Positions 1 to 9,546 of a stretch of 64,000 bases of DNA are shown here, in pieces; within the stretch, counting starts at the first letter, position 1, and every line of letters starts with the position of its first letter. The stretch is from SIG701 sp045544955. Lineage in GTDB: Bacteria; Bacillota; Clostridia; Oscillospirales; CAG-272. The DNA lies in contig JAZPZY010000043.1 in the NCBI GenBank assembly GCA_045544955.1, positions 3,187-67,186 of the forward strand. Reading direction: 5' to 3'. The position numbers and the translations under genes were made by a program. The notes beneath the pieces are model-generated. The model made no database searches and was not told the DNA's origin. It was given only the letters and a program-made list of their open reading frames with translations.

Positions 1-25
1 AAATTCAAAATACAGAAGGAAATCT

Positions 26-1054
26 ATGACACAGAAAAAAATTCTTACCGCTTCGTCGGAAATCACAAAACGCATTTTCGGCTCCTTTGACTGCCATGCC
101 CGTCGGCTGGAGGAGGCATTTGCCATCCGGATGTTTAACGCACCTGACAGCGGGGAGGGCGACTGCATTATGCTGGAGGGCGATGCCGCCGGCGTGTCCC
201 GTGCCGCAGAGGCCGTCTCTTATCTGAAAAAGGTGGCGGCCATGGGAGAGGAGCTTACGGACCAGAGCGTGGATTACGTGATCCGTATGGTGAACGAGGG
301 AGCCGTGGATCAGCTTTCCGAGTTGGACGACGATTGCTTTCTGGTCACTGCCCGGGGAAAACCGGTGAAGGCGAAAACGGTAGGCCAGAAGAAATACGTG
401 GACGCCATCCGAAAGAATACCATCGTGATCTGTGCCGGCCCTGCCGGTACGGGCAAAACCTATCTTGCCGTGGCCATGGCGGTGAAAGCCCTTCGCTCTC
501 ACGACGTGTCGAGGATCATTCTGACAAGACCGGCTGTGGAAGCGGGCGAAAAACTGGGCTTTCTGCCAGGCGATCTGCAGAGCAAGATCGATCCTTACCT
601 CCGTCCCCTGTACGATGCCCTTTACGAAATGATGGGCCCGGAAACGGTGGCACGGCTCATGGAGAAAATGACCATCGAGATCGCCCCCCTTGCCTACATG
701 CGCGGACGGACGCTGGACGATTCCTTTATCATTCTGGACGAAGCACAGAACACCACGGAGGAACAGATGAAAATGTTTCTCACCCGTCTCGGCAGCGGAT
801 CGAAGATCGTCGTCACCGGCGACCTTACCCAGACGGATCTGCCGCTTGGGAAAAAGAGCGGCCTTGCCGCCGCCGTGAAGATCCTTTCCGGCATCGAGGA
901 GATCGCCGTGCACGAGTTTACGGAGAGGGACGTGGTGCGTCACCGGCTGGTACAGCGGATCATCATGGCGTACGACCGGTACGACCGGGAGAGAAAAACA
1001 CGGGCAGCGGAGCGAAGCGATGAGACGAAAAAGTTCCGCGCCGCACGAAAATAA
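26..1054 (+). CDS. phoH: PhoH family ATPase
   Basis: A 342-residue PhoH-like P-loop ATPase (YbeZ/PhoL group), a cytosolic protein thought to act with the endoribonuclease YbeY in RNA metabolism. Walker A GPAGTGKT lies near residues 138-145 and Walker B FIILDEAQN near 233-241. The family stretch RPAVEAGEKLGFLPGDL is present between them, and the length is normal. The ATG at 26 follows an AGAAGGAA Shine-Dalgarno site. ybeY starts 21 bases downstream, the usual clostridial pairing, so the two are probably co-transcribed from a promoter upstream of the window. The biochemical activity of the family is poorly defined; the family assignment itself is secure. Confidence 0.95.
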   Translation: MTQKKILTASSEITKRIFGSFDCHARRLEEAFAIRMFNAPDSGEGDCIMLEGDAAGVSRAAEAVSYLKKVAAMGEELTDQSVDYVIRMVNEGAVDQLSELDDDCFLVTARGKPVKAKTVGQKKYVDAIRKNTIVICAGPAGTGKTYLAVAMAVKALRSHDVSRIILTRPAVEAGEKLGFLPGDLQSKIDPYLRPLYDALYEMMGPETVARLMEKMTIEIAPLAYMRGRTLDDSFIILDEAQNTTEEQMKMFLTRLGSGSKIVVTGDLTQTDLPLGKKSGLAAAVKILSGIEEIAVHEFTERDVVRHRLVQRIIMAYDRYDRERKTRAAERSDETKKFRAARK

Positions 1055-1075
1055 AACAAAAGCAGGATACAGACA

Positions 1076-1540
1076 ATGGATATACAGATACTTTTTTCAA
1101 AACAGAACGTACGGCACGTAAACATCGGCCTCCGGCTTGCCGTGACGAAGGCAATCAAGGCGGCACTGGAATACGAGGAGTTTCATCAGCCGGCGCAGAT
1201 TTCCGTAACCTTTACGGATAACGAGGGCATCCGGGAATTGAACCGGACGTACCGGGAGAAGGACGCCCCCACGGACGTGCTTTCCTTTCCTCAGTACGAT
1301 TTTGCCGCCGGGGAGACGCCCCATCCGGACTTCCGCTGTGAGCTTGGGGACATCGTTCTCTCCCTCACGCGTGCACGGGAGCAGGCAAAGGAAATCGGCC
1401 ACGGCTTCCGCAGAGAGACGGCGTTCCTGACGGTGCACTCCGTTCTCCATCTTCTGGGATACGATCATGAGCGATCGCCGGAGGATGAGGAAGAGATGTG
1501 CCGCCGCCAGCGGGAAATTATGAAGACGGTCCGCCTTTGA
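1076..1540 (+). CDS. ybeY: rRNA maturation endoribonuclease YbeY
   Basis: A 154-residue single-domain metal-dependent endoribonuclease used in 16S rRNA 3'-end maturation and 70S quality control. The zinc-binding signature HSVLHLLGYDH is complete, with His at about 121, 125 and 131 near the C terminus, as in the family. It lies between phoH and era, the standard order in Firmicutes. In many relatives dgkA and cdd sit between ybeY and era; they are missing here, and only 38 bases separate ybeY from era. Confidence 0.95.
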   Translation: MDIQILFSKQNVRHVNIGLRLAVTKAIKAALEYEEFHQPAQISVTFTDNEGIRELNRTYREKDAPTDVLSFPQYDFAAGETPHPDFRCELGDIVLSLTRAREQAKEIGHGFRRETAFLTVHSVLHLLGYDHERSPEDEEEMCRRQREIMKTVRL

Positions 1541-1578
1541 CGGAATTTTGTAATCAAGAAGAACGAGAGTGAAAGAAT

Positions 1579-2502
1579 ATGACTGATGTGAAAAAGACTG
1601 AAAATACAGCCACCCGTACTGCTTTTATTGCCATCGTGGGCCGCCCCAACGTGGGAAAATCCACGCTGATGAACGCTATGCTGGGCGAGAAGGTGGCCAT
1701 CGTGTCCTCCAAACCGCAGACTACGAGAAACCGCATCACGGGAATTCTTACCGAGGGCGGCGACCAGTTCGTCTTTCTGGATACGCCCGGCATCCATAAG
1801 CCGAAGAACAAGCTGGGTGCGTACATGATGAAATCCGTATCCTCCGCTATCGGCGGTGCGGACGCGGTGATCATGATCGCCGAGGCGGGCTATCCTGCCG
1901 GCGAGACGGAAAAACGGATCATTCAGAACATAAAGCAACTGAAACTGCCGGCGATCCTGGTGCTGAACAAGATCGATCTTGTGAACCGGGAAAAACTGGC
2001 TGAGACCATTGCCCAGTACGCCGAGTTGCACGATTTCGATGCTTTCGTTCCCACGGCGGCAGAGAAGGGAAAGAACGTGGAGATCGTTCTGGAGGAGGCA
2101 AAACGGTATCTTGCCGAGGGCGACTGGTTCTTCCCGTCGGATATTGCCACCGATCAGCCGGAGCGGCAGATTGCGGCAGAGGTGATCCGCGAGAAGATCC
2201 TCAGAACGCTTTCTGAGGAGATCCCTCACGGCACGGCGGTTGTGATCGAGGAGTTTACCGATGAGGAAACGCTTATCCGTATCCGGGCGGAGATCTTCTG
2301 CGAAAAAGCGTCCCATAAGGGAATCATCGTCGGCAAGAACGGCGAGACGCTGAAGCGGATCGGCACCCACGCCCGAGAAGATCTGGAAGCGTTCTTCGGC
2401 GTGAAGGTGTATCTGAACCTTTGGGTAAAGGTGAAAGAGAAGTGGCGCGACAGCGACACCAGCCTTAATAATTTCGGATTCAATCCGAAGGATCTGACGT
2501 AA
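1579..2502 (+). CDS. era: GTPase Era
   Basis: A 307-residue GTPase that binds the 3' end of 16S rRNA and acts in 30S assembly. The G motifs are clear: GRPNVGKST near residues 21-29, DTPGIH near 72, and NKIDL near 128. The C-terminal KH domain (about 200-290) carries the GKNGETLKRIG loop. Length is typical. The stop is followed after two bases by the recO start, so the two are translationally close. Confidence 0.96.
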   Translation: MTDVKKTENTATRTAFIAIVGRPNVGKSTLMNAMLGEKVAIVSSKPQTTRNRITGILTEGGDQFVFLDTPGIHKPKNKLGAYMMKSVSSAIGGADAVIMIAEAGYPAGETEKRIIQNIKQLKLPAILVLNKIDLVNREKLAETIAQYAELHDFDAFVPTAAEKGKNVEIVLEEAKRYLAEGDWFFPSDIATDQPERQIAAEVIREKILRTLSEEIPHGTAVVIEEFTDEETLIRIRAEIFCEKASHKGIIVGKNGETLKRIGTHAREDLEAFFGVKVYLNLWVKVKEKWRDSDTSLNNFGFNPKDLT

Positions 2503-2504
2503 AT

Positions 2505-3293
2505 ATGGAGCAGATATCCGTTCGCGGTCTGGTGGTACGGGAAACACCCGTGGGCGAGTACGATAAGCTGCTCACCGTTATTACCGAGGAGATGGGGCGA
2601 ATCGTGATCTCCGGCAAGGCGGTACGCAGTTTGAAAAGCAAGCATATGGCGGCCACGCAGCTGTTCTGTTACAGCAGCTTTGTCCTCAGAAAATCCCGGG
2701 GGTATTATTACATTTCCGACAGTGCACTGATGGAGAGCTTTTTCGGTCTCCGTACCGATCTTGACCGGCTGGCACTGGCCACCTATCTCTGCGACGTGGC
2801 GGCGGAAATGGCGGTGGAGGGTGTGGGCGATGAAGAACTGCTTCGCCTGACGCTGAACACGCTGTATGCCCTTGCCAATCATAAGCATATTCCCACGGCA
2901 CAGGTGAAGGCGGCGTTTGAACTGCGGTGTGCCGCTATTGAGGGATTCCTGCCCAACCTTACCGCCTGCGACGTGTGCGGGGCGGAGACGGACACCGTTC
3001 AAAAACTGTTTCTGGACGTGATGAACGGGCGTATTCTCTGCGGGGACTGTCTCAGAAACGTGCGTCACACGGACGATCTGGTGGATGAGGGAACGGCTCA
3101 TATTTATCTCCGTCTTACCCACTCCGTGTTGGCTGCCATGCGATATATCGTCAGTGTGCCGGTGAGCAAATATCTCTCCTTTACGCTGGACGAGACGGAA
3201 ATGCCCATCCTTTCCCGGGTGTGCGAGAAGTACCTGCTTAACCACATGGAGCACGGCTTCTACACGCTGGATTTTTATAAATCTTTGTTATGA
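2505..3293 (+). CDS. recO: DNA repair protein RecO
   Basis: A 262-residue RecO, the mediator that works with RecR (and RecF) to load RecA on SSB-coated DNA. An N-terminal OB fold (about 1-80) starts with GLVVRETPVGEYDKLLTV. A four-cysteine zinc site (CDVC near 155-158 and CGDC near 178-181) sits in the C-terminal part. It follows era by two bases, so its Shine-Dalgarno site lies inside the end of era. The position after era is conserved in Firmicutes. Confidence 0.92.
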   Translation: MEQISVRGLVVRETPVGEYDKLLTVITEEMGRIVISGKAVRSLKSKHMAATQLFCYSSFVLRKSRGYYYISDSALMESFFGLRTDLDRLALATYLCDVAAEMAVEGVGDEELLRLTLNTLYALANHKHIPTAQVKAAFELRCAAIEGFLPNLTACDVCGAETDTVQKLFLDVMNGRILCGDCLRNVRHTDDLVDEGTAHIYLRLTHSVLAAMRYIVSVPVSKYLSFTLDETEMPILSRVCEKYLLNHMEHGFYTLDFYKSLL

Positions 3294-3336
3294 AGAATCG
3301 ATTCCCCCTAAGGGAAACGGAGGAAAATAGAAACGA

Positions 3337-5718
3337 ATGAGTTTTCAGGATAAAACGCTGACTACACTGGAATTTGATAAAATCCGTGCCCGTCTTGCCG
3401 CCATGGCACTGACGGACGGTGCCAAAGCCGCGGCGGCAAAACTGCGTCCCTCTGATGACGAAGTGGAGATACGCCGCCGGCTGAAACGGACTACGGATGC
3501 AAGACGACTCGCCATGATCAAGGGCATGCCGCCTTTTTCCGGCGTGCGTGACGTAGGGGACGCGCTGGAGCGTGCAGGGAAGGGCGCTACCCTTTCCACG
3601 AGAGAGCTGCTTGACATCGCTTCGCTTCTCCACTGTACCCGGATGCTTCTGGATTACAGCCGCGGTGAGCGGGATTTTGAAACGGTGCTTGACGAGATCT
3701 TCGACCGGCTGCTGCCTAACCGCACTTTGGAGGAGAGCATTACCCGTTCCATTATCGCGGAGGATATGATCGCCGACGAGGCAAGCCCCCAACTGGCTGA
3801 GATCCGCCGTAAGATCCGTGCGGTGAACAGCAAGATCAAGGATCTTCTGCAGAAGTACACCGGCGGTGCACTGGGAAAGTATCTGCAGGAGAATATCGTC
3901 ACCACACGCGGCGGCCGCTTCGTGGTGCCGGTAAAGTCCGAATACCGCAACGAGGTAAAGGGACTTGTGCACGATACTTCTTCCTCCGGGGCTACGCTGT
4001 TCGTGGAGCCTATGGCGGTGGTGGATGCCAATAACGAGCTTCGCACGCTGGAAAGCAAGGAGAGCCACGAGATCGATCGGATCCTTGCGGAACTGTCCGC
4101 ATCGGCGGCCAGCATTTCTCACAATATTGAGGCGAATTATCTCAATATCACGGATCTCGCCTTTACCTTTGCCTGCGCGGCTCTCTCCATGGAGATGGAC
4201 GGCACGGAACCGGAGATTTCCGAAAATCGCACGGTCAGTCTGCGTGCGGCACGCCATCCGCTGCTGGATAGAAAAAAGGTAGTGCCCGTTACCATTACCC
4301 TGGGCGGCGAGTTCGGCATGCTGGTGATCACCGGCCCCAATACGGGCGGTAAAACGGTCACGCTGAAAACCTTGGGGCTTCTTACGCTGATGGCGCAGGC
4401 AGGACTGCATATTCCTGCGGAGCCGGGATCGTCCGTGTGCGTGTTTGACGACGTGTTTTCCGATATCGGGGACGAGCAGAGCATCGAGCAGTCCCTGTCT
4501 ACCTTCTCTGCCCATATGGTGGGCATCGTGTCTATCATGGAGAAAATGACGCCGGATTCTCTGGTGCTGTTTGATGAATTGGGAGCAGGCACCGATCCCG
4601 TGGAAGGTGCGGCACTTGCCATGGCCATTCTGGAAGAGGTACGCCGTATGGGGGCGCTTTGTGCCGCCACCACCCACTACGCGGAGCTGAAGGCTTACGC
4701 TATTGAGACAGAGGGCGTGATGAACGCCTCCTGCGAGTTTAACGTGGAAACGCTTCGCCCCACGTACCGGCTTGTGATCGGTACGCCGGGTAAATCCAAC
4801 GCCTTTGCCATTTCGGAAAAACTGGGACTGCCCGAATCCATCGTGGAGCGTGCGGCCCGGTTCGTGGATACCGGCTCCCGTGATTTTGAATCGGTCATTG
4901 CCAAACTGGAGGATACGCGCCGCCAGCTTGAGGAGGAAAAAACGGAGACGGAACGGCTTCGCCGGGAATACGAATCCTTCAAGAAAAACGCGGAGGCAAA
5001 ACTTCATCAGAAGCTGGGATCGGCGGAAAAGGAAGCGGAGCGTATGCGTGCGCAGGCGGAACAGCAGCTGCTTAGTGCCAAGGCCACCAGCAACTATATC
5101 TACGATCAGCTGGAAAAACTGAAAAAGGAACGGGAATCCGAAAAGCTTGCGGAAAAAATGGCCCAGGCAAAAAAGGATATCCGCGCCCGTATCCGTCAGT
5201 ATGAGGACGGTGCCTACGATCCGTCCCGGGAGGACGATGAGGAGTACGTTCTGCCCCGTCCTTTGGTGAAAGGGGATAAGGTTCGTCACCGCAATCTGGG
5301 CACCACCGGTATTCTGGTGGACGATCCGGATAAGAAGGGCAACGTCTCTATCCGTATGGGACAGGTGAAGACCCGTGCCAATGTGAAGGATCTCAGGCTG
5401 ATAGAGGATGCGGAGACGGACGCCGAGAGGGACCGGAAGAATCAGAAGCAGTACCGGGCTATGGTGTCGAGAGAGTTTAAACCGGAGATCGACGTCCGGG
5501 GACAGATCGGGGACGACGCCTGGTTCATGGTGGACAAGTATCTGGACGAGGCCGCCGTGGCGGGGATCCATTCCGTGACGATCATCCACGGAAAAGGAAC
5601 CGGTGCGCTCCGTGCCGCCATCTGGGCCCGGCTGAAAAACGATTCCCGGGTAAATTCATTCCGCGCCGGTGCCTACGGCGAGGGCGATTACGGCGTTACG
5701 GTGGTGGATTTGAAATAA
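3337..5718 (+). CDS. mutS2: Endonuclease MutS2
   Basis: A 793-residue MutS2. The MutS-type ATPase has Walker A GPNTGGKT near 333-340 and Walker B LVLFDELGAGTDP. A charged coiled-coil segment (about 510-610) follows, and the C-terminal Smr nuclease domain (about 715-793) has the IIHGKGTGALR signature. It lacks the mismatch-recognition domain I of MutS. In Firmicutes MutS2 suppresses homologous recombination or acts in rescue of collided ribosomes, depending on the species. A GGAGG site lies 13 bases upstream of the ATG. It is the last gene of the phoH operon; a canonical mutS is also present at 36721. Confidence 0.95.
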   Translation: MSFQDKTLTTLEFDKIRARLAAMALTDGAKAAAAKLRPSDDEVEIRRRLKRTTDARRLAMIKGMPPFSGVRDVGDALERAGKGATLSTRELLDIASLLHCTRMLLDYSRGERDFETVLDEIFDRLLPNRTLEESITRSIIAEDMIADEASPQLAEIRRKIRAVNSKIKDLLQKYTGGALGKYLQENIVTTRGGRFVVPVKSEYRNEVKGLVHDTSSSGATLFVEPMAVVDANNELRTLESKESHEIDRILAELSASAASISHNIEANYLNITDLAFTFACAALSMEMDGTEPEISENRTVSLRAARHPLLDRKKVVPVTITLGGEFGMLVITGPNTGGKTVTLKTLGLLTLMAQAGLHIPAEPGSSVCVFDDVFSDIGDEQSIEQSLSTFSAHMVGIVSIMEKMTPDSLVLFDELGAGTDPVEGAALAMAILEEVRRMGALCAATTHYAELKAYAIETEGVMNASCEFNVETLRPTYRLVIGTPGKSNAFAISEKLGLPESIVERAARFVDTGSRDFESVIAKLEDTRRQLEEEKTETERLRREYESFKKNAEAKLHQKLGSAEKEAERMRAQAEQQLLSAKATSNYIYDQLEKLKKERESEKLAEKMAQAKKDIRARIRQYEDGAYDPSREDDEEYVLPRPLVKGDKVRHRNLGTTGILVDDPDKKGNVSIRMGQVKTRANVKDLRLIEDAETDAERDRKNQKQYRAMVSREFKPEIDVRGQIGDDAWFMVDKYLDEAAVAGIHSVTIIHGKGTGALRAAIWARLKNDSRVNSFRAGAYGEGDYGVTVVDLK

Positions 5719-5743
5719 TACCGGGAAATCCGCCGGAAATATT

Positions 5744-5767
5744 TGTGAAAACGTGATGTTTTTCACA
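5744..5767 (+). promoter_or_regulatory. 8-bp perfect inverted repeat, candidate operator
   Basis: TGTGAAAA at 5744-5751 and TTTTCACA at 5760-5767 form a perfect inverted repeat with an 8-base spacer. It lies just upstream of the -35 box of the rhamnose operon and 26 bases after the mutS2 stop. The position suits an activator or repressor site. A weak terminator for mutS2 is the alternative, but the arms are AT-rich and no T-run follows. Confidence 0.45.
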
Positions 5768-5774
5768 TGGGGCA

Positions 5775-5802
5775 TTGCAATTTTCGTAATTTGTGGTATA
5801 AT
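5775..5802 (+). promoter_or_regulatory. Sigma-A-type promoter of the rhamnose operon
   Basis: TTGCAA at 5775-5780 and a perfect TATAAT at 5797-5802, separated by 16 bases. It predicts a leader of about 80 bases before the ATG at 5888, which has a strong AAAGGAG site. Confidence 0.7.
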
Positions 5803-5887
5803 TACGCTGTGCGAGACTGTGCTTTACGCACCGTTTGCCGCTTGAAATTTTTTGATCATTATTTGATAGTGTAAAGGAGATACACCT

Positions 5888-6760
5888 ATGGCAACTTTCC
5901 GTTTCAGTGCATTTGCGGACGAGTATTCCCCCTCTTTCGACGAGCAGATCAAGGGACTTCTGGAGAATGACGTACATCTCATCGAGCCCCGCGGTCTGGA
6001 CGGCGTAAATATTTCCGATCTCACTTCTGAAAAAGCCATGGAAGTTAAGGAGAAGCTGGATGCTGCCGGCATCGGGATTTCCGCCCTCGGTTCCCCCATC
6101 GGTAAGATCACGCTGGATGACGATTTTGAAGCACACAAGATGAAGCTTCGCCGTACCTGCGAGATCGCACGGATCCTGGGTGCAGAGCGTATCCGTATGT
6201 TCAGCTTCTTTATGCCCAAGGACTGCGAGGACGTGTCCGTGTATAAGGATACCGTTATTGCCCGCATGGGTGAAATGCTGGACATCGCGGACGAGTACGG
6301 CGTAAAACTCTGCCATGAGAACGAGAAGGGCATCTACGGCGATACGCCGGAACGCTGCCTGGAACTGCTCCAGGCTTATCCCGGCCGTCTCGGCTGCGTG
6401 TTTGATCCCGCCAACTTCATTCAGGTAGGTGCTACGCCCTGCCCGGATGCTTTTGATCTTCTGCGTGACCATATTACATATATGCATATCAAGGACTGCG
6501 TACCGGGCGGTACGGTAGTCGTTGCCGGTACCGGTATCGGATGCATCCCCGAGATGTTTGCTGTTTTGAACCGCATCCGCAATGACGAGATCATTGCTAC
6601 CGTAGAGCCTCATCTGCGCGTCTTTGCCGGCCTTGCCGATCTGGAAGCCGGTGAAAAGACCAAGATGAAGGACAACGCGTTTGCTACCAGTGAAGAAGCG
6701 TTTGCCGCTGCCGTAAGCGGTGCACGTATGTGCATGCCCCGCACGGCTACCATCCGATAA
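5888..6760 (+). CDS. Sugar phosphate isomerase/epimerase family protein (TIM barrel)
   Basis: A 290-residue xylose-isomerase-like TIM barrel of the sugar phosphate isomerase/epimerase superfamily (IolE/UlaE/tagatose-epimerase type). Acidic and His metal-ligand positions appear in LCHENEKG (near 140), VFDPANFIQ (near 175) and MHIKDC (near 202). No signal peptide. It is the first gene of an operon with rhaB (18 bases downstream) and rhaA, so it probably acts on rhamnose, rhamnulose or a related sugar. The exact reaction cannot be read from the sequence. A classical rhamnulose-1-phosphate aldolase (RhaD) is absent, but this protein does not look like one. Confidence 0.75.
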   Translation: MATFRFSAFADEYSPSFDEQIKGLLENDVHLIEPRGLDGVNISDLTSEKAMEVKEKLDAAGIGISALGSPIGKITLDDDFEAHKMKLRRTCEIARILGAERIRMFSFFMPKDCEDVSVYKDTVIARMGEMLDIADEYGVKLCHENEKGIYGDTPERCLELLQAYPGRLGCVFDPANFIQVGATPCPDAFDLLRDHITYMHIKDCVPGGTVVVAGTGIGCIPEMFAVLNRIRNDEIIATVEPHLRVFAGLADLEAGEKTKMKDNAFATSEEAFAAAVSGARMCMPRTATIR

Positions 6761-6778
6761 ACGAAAACGAGGCTTTGT

Positions 6779-8260
6779 ATGGCGAATCGTAACGTGCTTG
6801 CCATTGATCTGGGTGCGTCCAGCGGACGCGGCATGATCGGCTCCTTTGACGGTAAGAAGATATCTCTTTCCGAGATTCACCGCTTTTCCAACGATCCCGT
6901 AAGTGTCCCCGGCGGATTCTTTTGGGATACGTTCCGTCTGCTTCACGAGATAAAAACCGCCATTCTGAACAGTGTGCAGAGCGGCGGTATCGAGACAATC
7001 GGTATCGACACCTGGGGCGTGGATTACGGCTATATCGACAAAACGGGGACGCTTCTGTCCACACCGTACCATTACCGGGATAGCCGGACGGAAACGGTGC
7101 CGGCAGAGGTGGATAAGGTGATCCCGTGGGCGGAGCTGTACGGCGTTACCGGTATCCAACAGATGAACTTCAATACGCTCTATCAGATCGTCAGCGATCT
7201 GAGGGTGCGTCCCTGGCTCGTGGAAAATGCGGATAAACTGCTGTTTACTCCGGATCTTCTGGGCTATTTCCTCACGGGCGAAAAGCGCAGTGAGTATACC
7301 ATTGCCTCCACCGGTGCGGTGCTGGATGCACAGAAGCGGGATTTTGCTTATCCGCTTCTCAAAAAACTGGGCATCCGTGAGGAGCTGTTCTGCCCCATCA
7401 CCATGCCGGGCAGTATCCTTGGAGAGCTTTCGTCAGCCGTCAATGCGGAGACGGGCAATACCGGGGCGAAGGTAGTGAATATCGCCTCCCACGATACGGC
7501 GTCCGCAGTGCTTTCCGTGCCGGCAGAAAACGAGGATTTCCTCTATATCAGCAGCGGTACCTGGTCTTTGATGGGTATCGAGAGCAAAACGCCGGTGATC
7601 TCCGAGTTGTCGCTCAAATACGGATTTACCAACGAGGGCGGTGCCTTCGGTACCATTCGCGTGCTGAAGAATATCATGGGCCTTTGGCTGGAGCAGGAAT
7701 CCCGCCGCCAGTGGAAACGGGAAGGTATTCAGGTGTCCTTTGACGAATTGTCCGCTATGGCGAAGGCGGCAAAGCCTCTGCAGTCCATTATCAATCCGGA
7801 TGATCCCATGTTCTCGCCTGCCGGCGATATGCCGGGACGTATCCGCACGTACTGTAAAAATACGAATCAGCACGTGCCGGAGAATATGGGCGAGATCGTC
7901 CGCTGTATCTTTGAGAGCCTGGCACTCCGCTACCGCTGGACTGCCGAAAAACTGGAATCTCTCACCGGCCGCCGGTATCCCGTGATCAACATCGTGGGCG
8001 GCGGTACGAAGGAAGAAATGCTGTGCCAGTTTGCGGCGGATGCCTCCGGGCGGCTGGTGTGTGCCGGTCCCGTGGAAGCCACGGCACTGGGCAACGTGGG
8101 CATGCAGATGATCGCCGCCGGCGAGATCGGCGGACTTGCCGATGCACGGCGTATTATCCGTTCTTCCTTTGAAATTAAGGAATATCAGCCGGATACGTCG
8201 TCCCGTTCTATGTGGGACGACGGCTATGCCCGTTTTCTGCACCTGATCGGTGAAAACTGA
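6779..8260 (+). CDS. rhaB: Rhamnulokinase
   Basis: A 493-residue FGGY-family carbohydrate kinase that phosphorylates L-rhamnulose with ATP in the cytosol. The N-terminal phosphate loop reads AIDLGASSGRG, typical of RhaB, followed by IDTWGVDYG near 78 and the ISSGTWSLMG segment near 260. The C-terminal NIVGGGTKEEMLCQ adenosine-binding region lies near 403. Full length. It follows the isomerase-like gene by 18 bases and precedes rhaA by 28, giving a compact rhamnose catabolic operon. Confidence 0.9.
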   Translation: MANRNVLAIDLGASSGRGMIGSFDGKKISLSEIHRFSNDPVSVPGGFFWDTFRLLHEIKTAILNSVQSGGIETIGIDTWGVDYGYIDKTGTLLSTPYHYRDSRTETVPAEVDKVIPWAELYGVTGIQQMNFNTLYQIVSDLRVRPWLVENADKLLFTPDLLGYFLTGEKRSEYTIASTGAVLDAQKRDFAYPLLKKLGIREELFCPITMPGSILGELSSAVNAETGNTGAKVVNIASHDTASAVLSVPAENEDFLYISSGTWSLMGIESKTPVISELSLKYGFTNEGGAFGTIRVLKNIMGLWLEQESRRQWKREGIQVSFDELSAMAKAAKPLQSIINPDDPMFSPAGDMPGRIRTYCKNTNQHVPENMGEIVRCIFESLALRYRWTAEKLESLTGRRYPVINIVGGGTKEEMLCQFAADASGRLVCAGPVEATALGNVGMQMIAAGEIGGLADARRIIRSSFEIKEYQPDTSSRSMWDDGYARFLHLIGEN

Positions 8261-8288
8261 TCCACATATGATTTGACGAGGTTATTCT

Positions 8289-9542
8289 ATGAGTACCGAA
8301 AAAATGTATCAGATCGCCAAGGAGCTTTACGCCGAGATCGGCGTGGATACCGAGGCGGCTATGAAGCGTGTAACGCAGATCCCGATTTCCGTGCAGTGCT
8401 GGCAGGGCGATGACGTGCGTGGATTTGAGGATTCCGCAGGTGCCCTCACCGGCGGCATTCAGACCACCGGTAACTATCCCGGCCGTGCCCGGAATATTGA
8501 AGAGCTGCGTGACGATTTTGAATTTGCCGCAAAAATGATTCCCGGCAAAAAGAAGATCAGTCTGCATGCCATTTACCTTGACAACGGCGGCAAAGCCGTG
8601 CCGAGAGACGAGATCACACCGGCACATTTCGCCTCCTGGGTGGACTGGGCGAAGGAGCGCCATTACGGTATCGACTTTAATCCCACCTGCTTCTCCCATC
8701 CCCTGTCCGCTGACGGCTTTACCTTGAGCCACGTGGATGACGGCGTGCGGAATTTCTGGATCCGCCACTGCATCGCATCCAGAAAAATTGCCGTAGATAT
8801 CGGTGAGAAGCTGGGTGAGACGGTCTGCACCAACTACTGGGTGCCGGACGGATTCAAGGATATTCCCGTAGGCCGCTTTGAGGCGAGAGAACGCCTTGCC
8901 GATTCTTACGATAAGATCTTTGCAGAGCCCATCAATGAGAAGTACAACCTGGATGCGGTGGAGAGCAAGGTGTTCGGCATCGGTGCGGAAAGCTGCACAA
9001 TCGGCTCCCATGAGTTCTATATGGGCTGTGCCCTGAAGCATAATATCATGCTCACGCTGGATGCGGGACACTATCATCCCACGGAAATGATCTCCGATAA
9101 GATCTCCTCCGTTCTCCAGTATACGAAGGGCATCCTGCTCCACGTTTCCCGCCCGGTTCGCTGGGACAGTGACCACGTGGTCATTCTGGACGACGAGCTT
9201 CGTGCTATCGCCGCCGAGATCCTCCGCAACCGCTTTGAGGATCGGGTGTATATTGGCCTTGATTTCTTCGACGCCAGCATTAACCGGGTTGCCGCCTGGA
9301 CGATCGGTGCACGGAATATGGCAAAGGCGCTTCTGTATGCGGCACTGGAGCCCACAGAAAAACTCAAGGAGATGGAGCGTCGGGGCGACTATACCTCCCG
9401 CCTTGCCTATCTGGAAGAGTTGAAAACCTATCCCTTCAGTGCGGTGTGGGATTACTACTGCGAGAACAGCGGTGTTCCCGTGCGGGACGGCTGGATCGCC
9501 GACGTGCAGGATTACGAAAAGAACGTTCTTTCCAACAGATAA
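8289..9542 (+). CDS. rhaA: L-rhamnose isomerase
   Basis: A 417-residue L-rhamnose isomerase, converting L-rhamnose to L-rhamnulose. The start matches the family (VTQIPISVQCWQGDDV near 27). The metal-binding barrel residues are in HEFYMGCALKH (near 239), TLDAGHYHPTE (near 257) and LDDELRA (near 300). Length equals the family norm. A GAGG site precedes the ATG. Only four bases separate its stop from the next gene, so the CapA-like and amidase genes are probably read through from the rhamnose promoter. Confidence 0.94.
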   Translation: MSTEKMYQIAKELYAEIGVDTEAAMKRVTQIPISVQCWQGDDVRGFEDSAGALTGGIQTTGNYPGRARNIEELRDDFEFAAKMIPGKKKISLHAIYLDNGGKAVPRDEITPAHFASWVDWAKERHYGIDFNPTCFSHPLSADGFTLSHVDDGVRNFWIRHCIASRKIAVDIGEKLGETVCTNYWVPDGFKDIPVGRFEARERLADSYDKIFAEPINEKYNLDAVESKVFGIGAESCTIGSHEFYMGCALKHNIMLTLDAGHYHPTEMISDKISSVLQYTKGILLHVSRPVRWDSDHVVILDDELRAIAAEILRNRFEDRVYIGLDFFDASINRVAAWTIGARNMAKALLYAALEPTEKLKEMERRGDYTSRLAYLEELKTYPFSAVWDYYCENSGVPVRDGWIADVQDYEKNVLSNR

Positions 9543-9546
9543 GAAT

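Noticed and set aside
3238..5589. Long minus-strand open frame opposite mutS2
   Set aside because: Same antisense artefact; the + strand MutS2 has all motifs.
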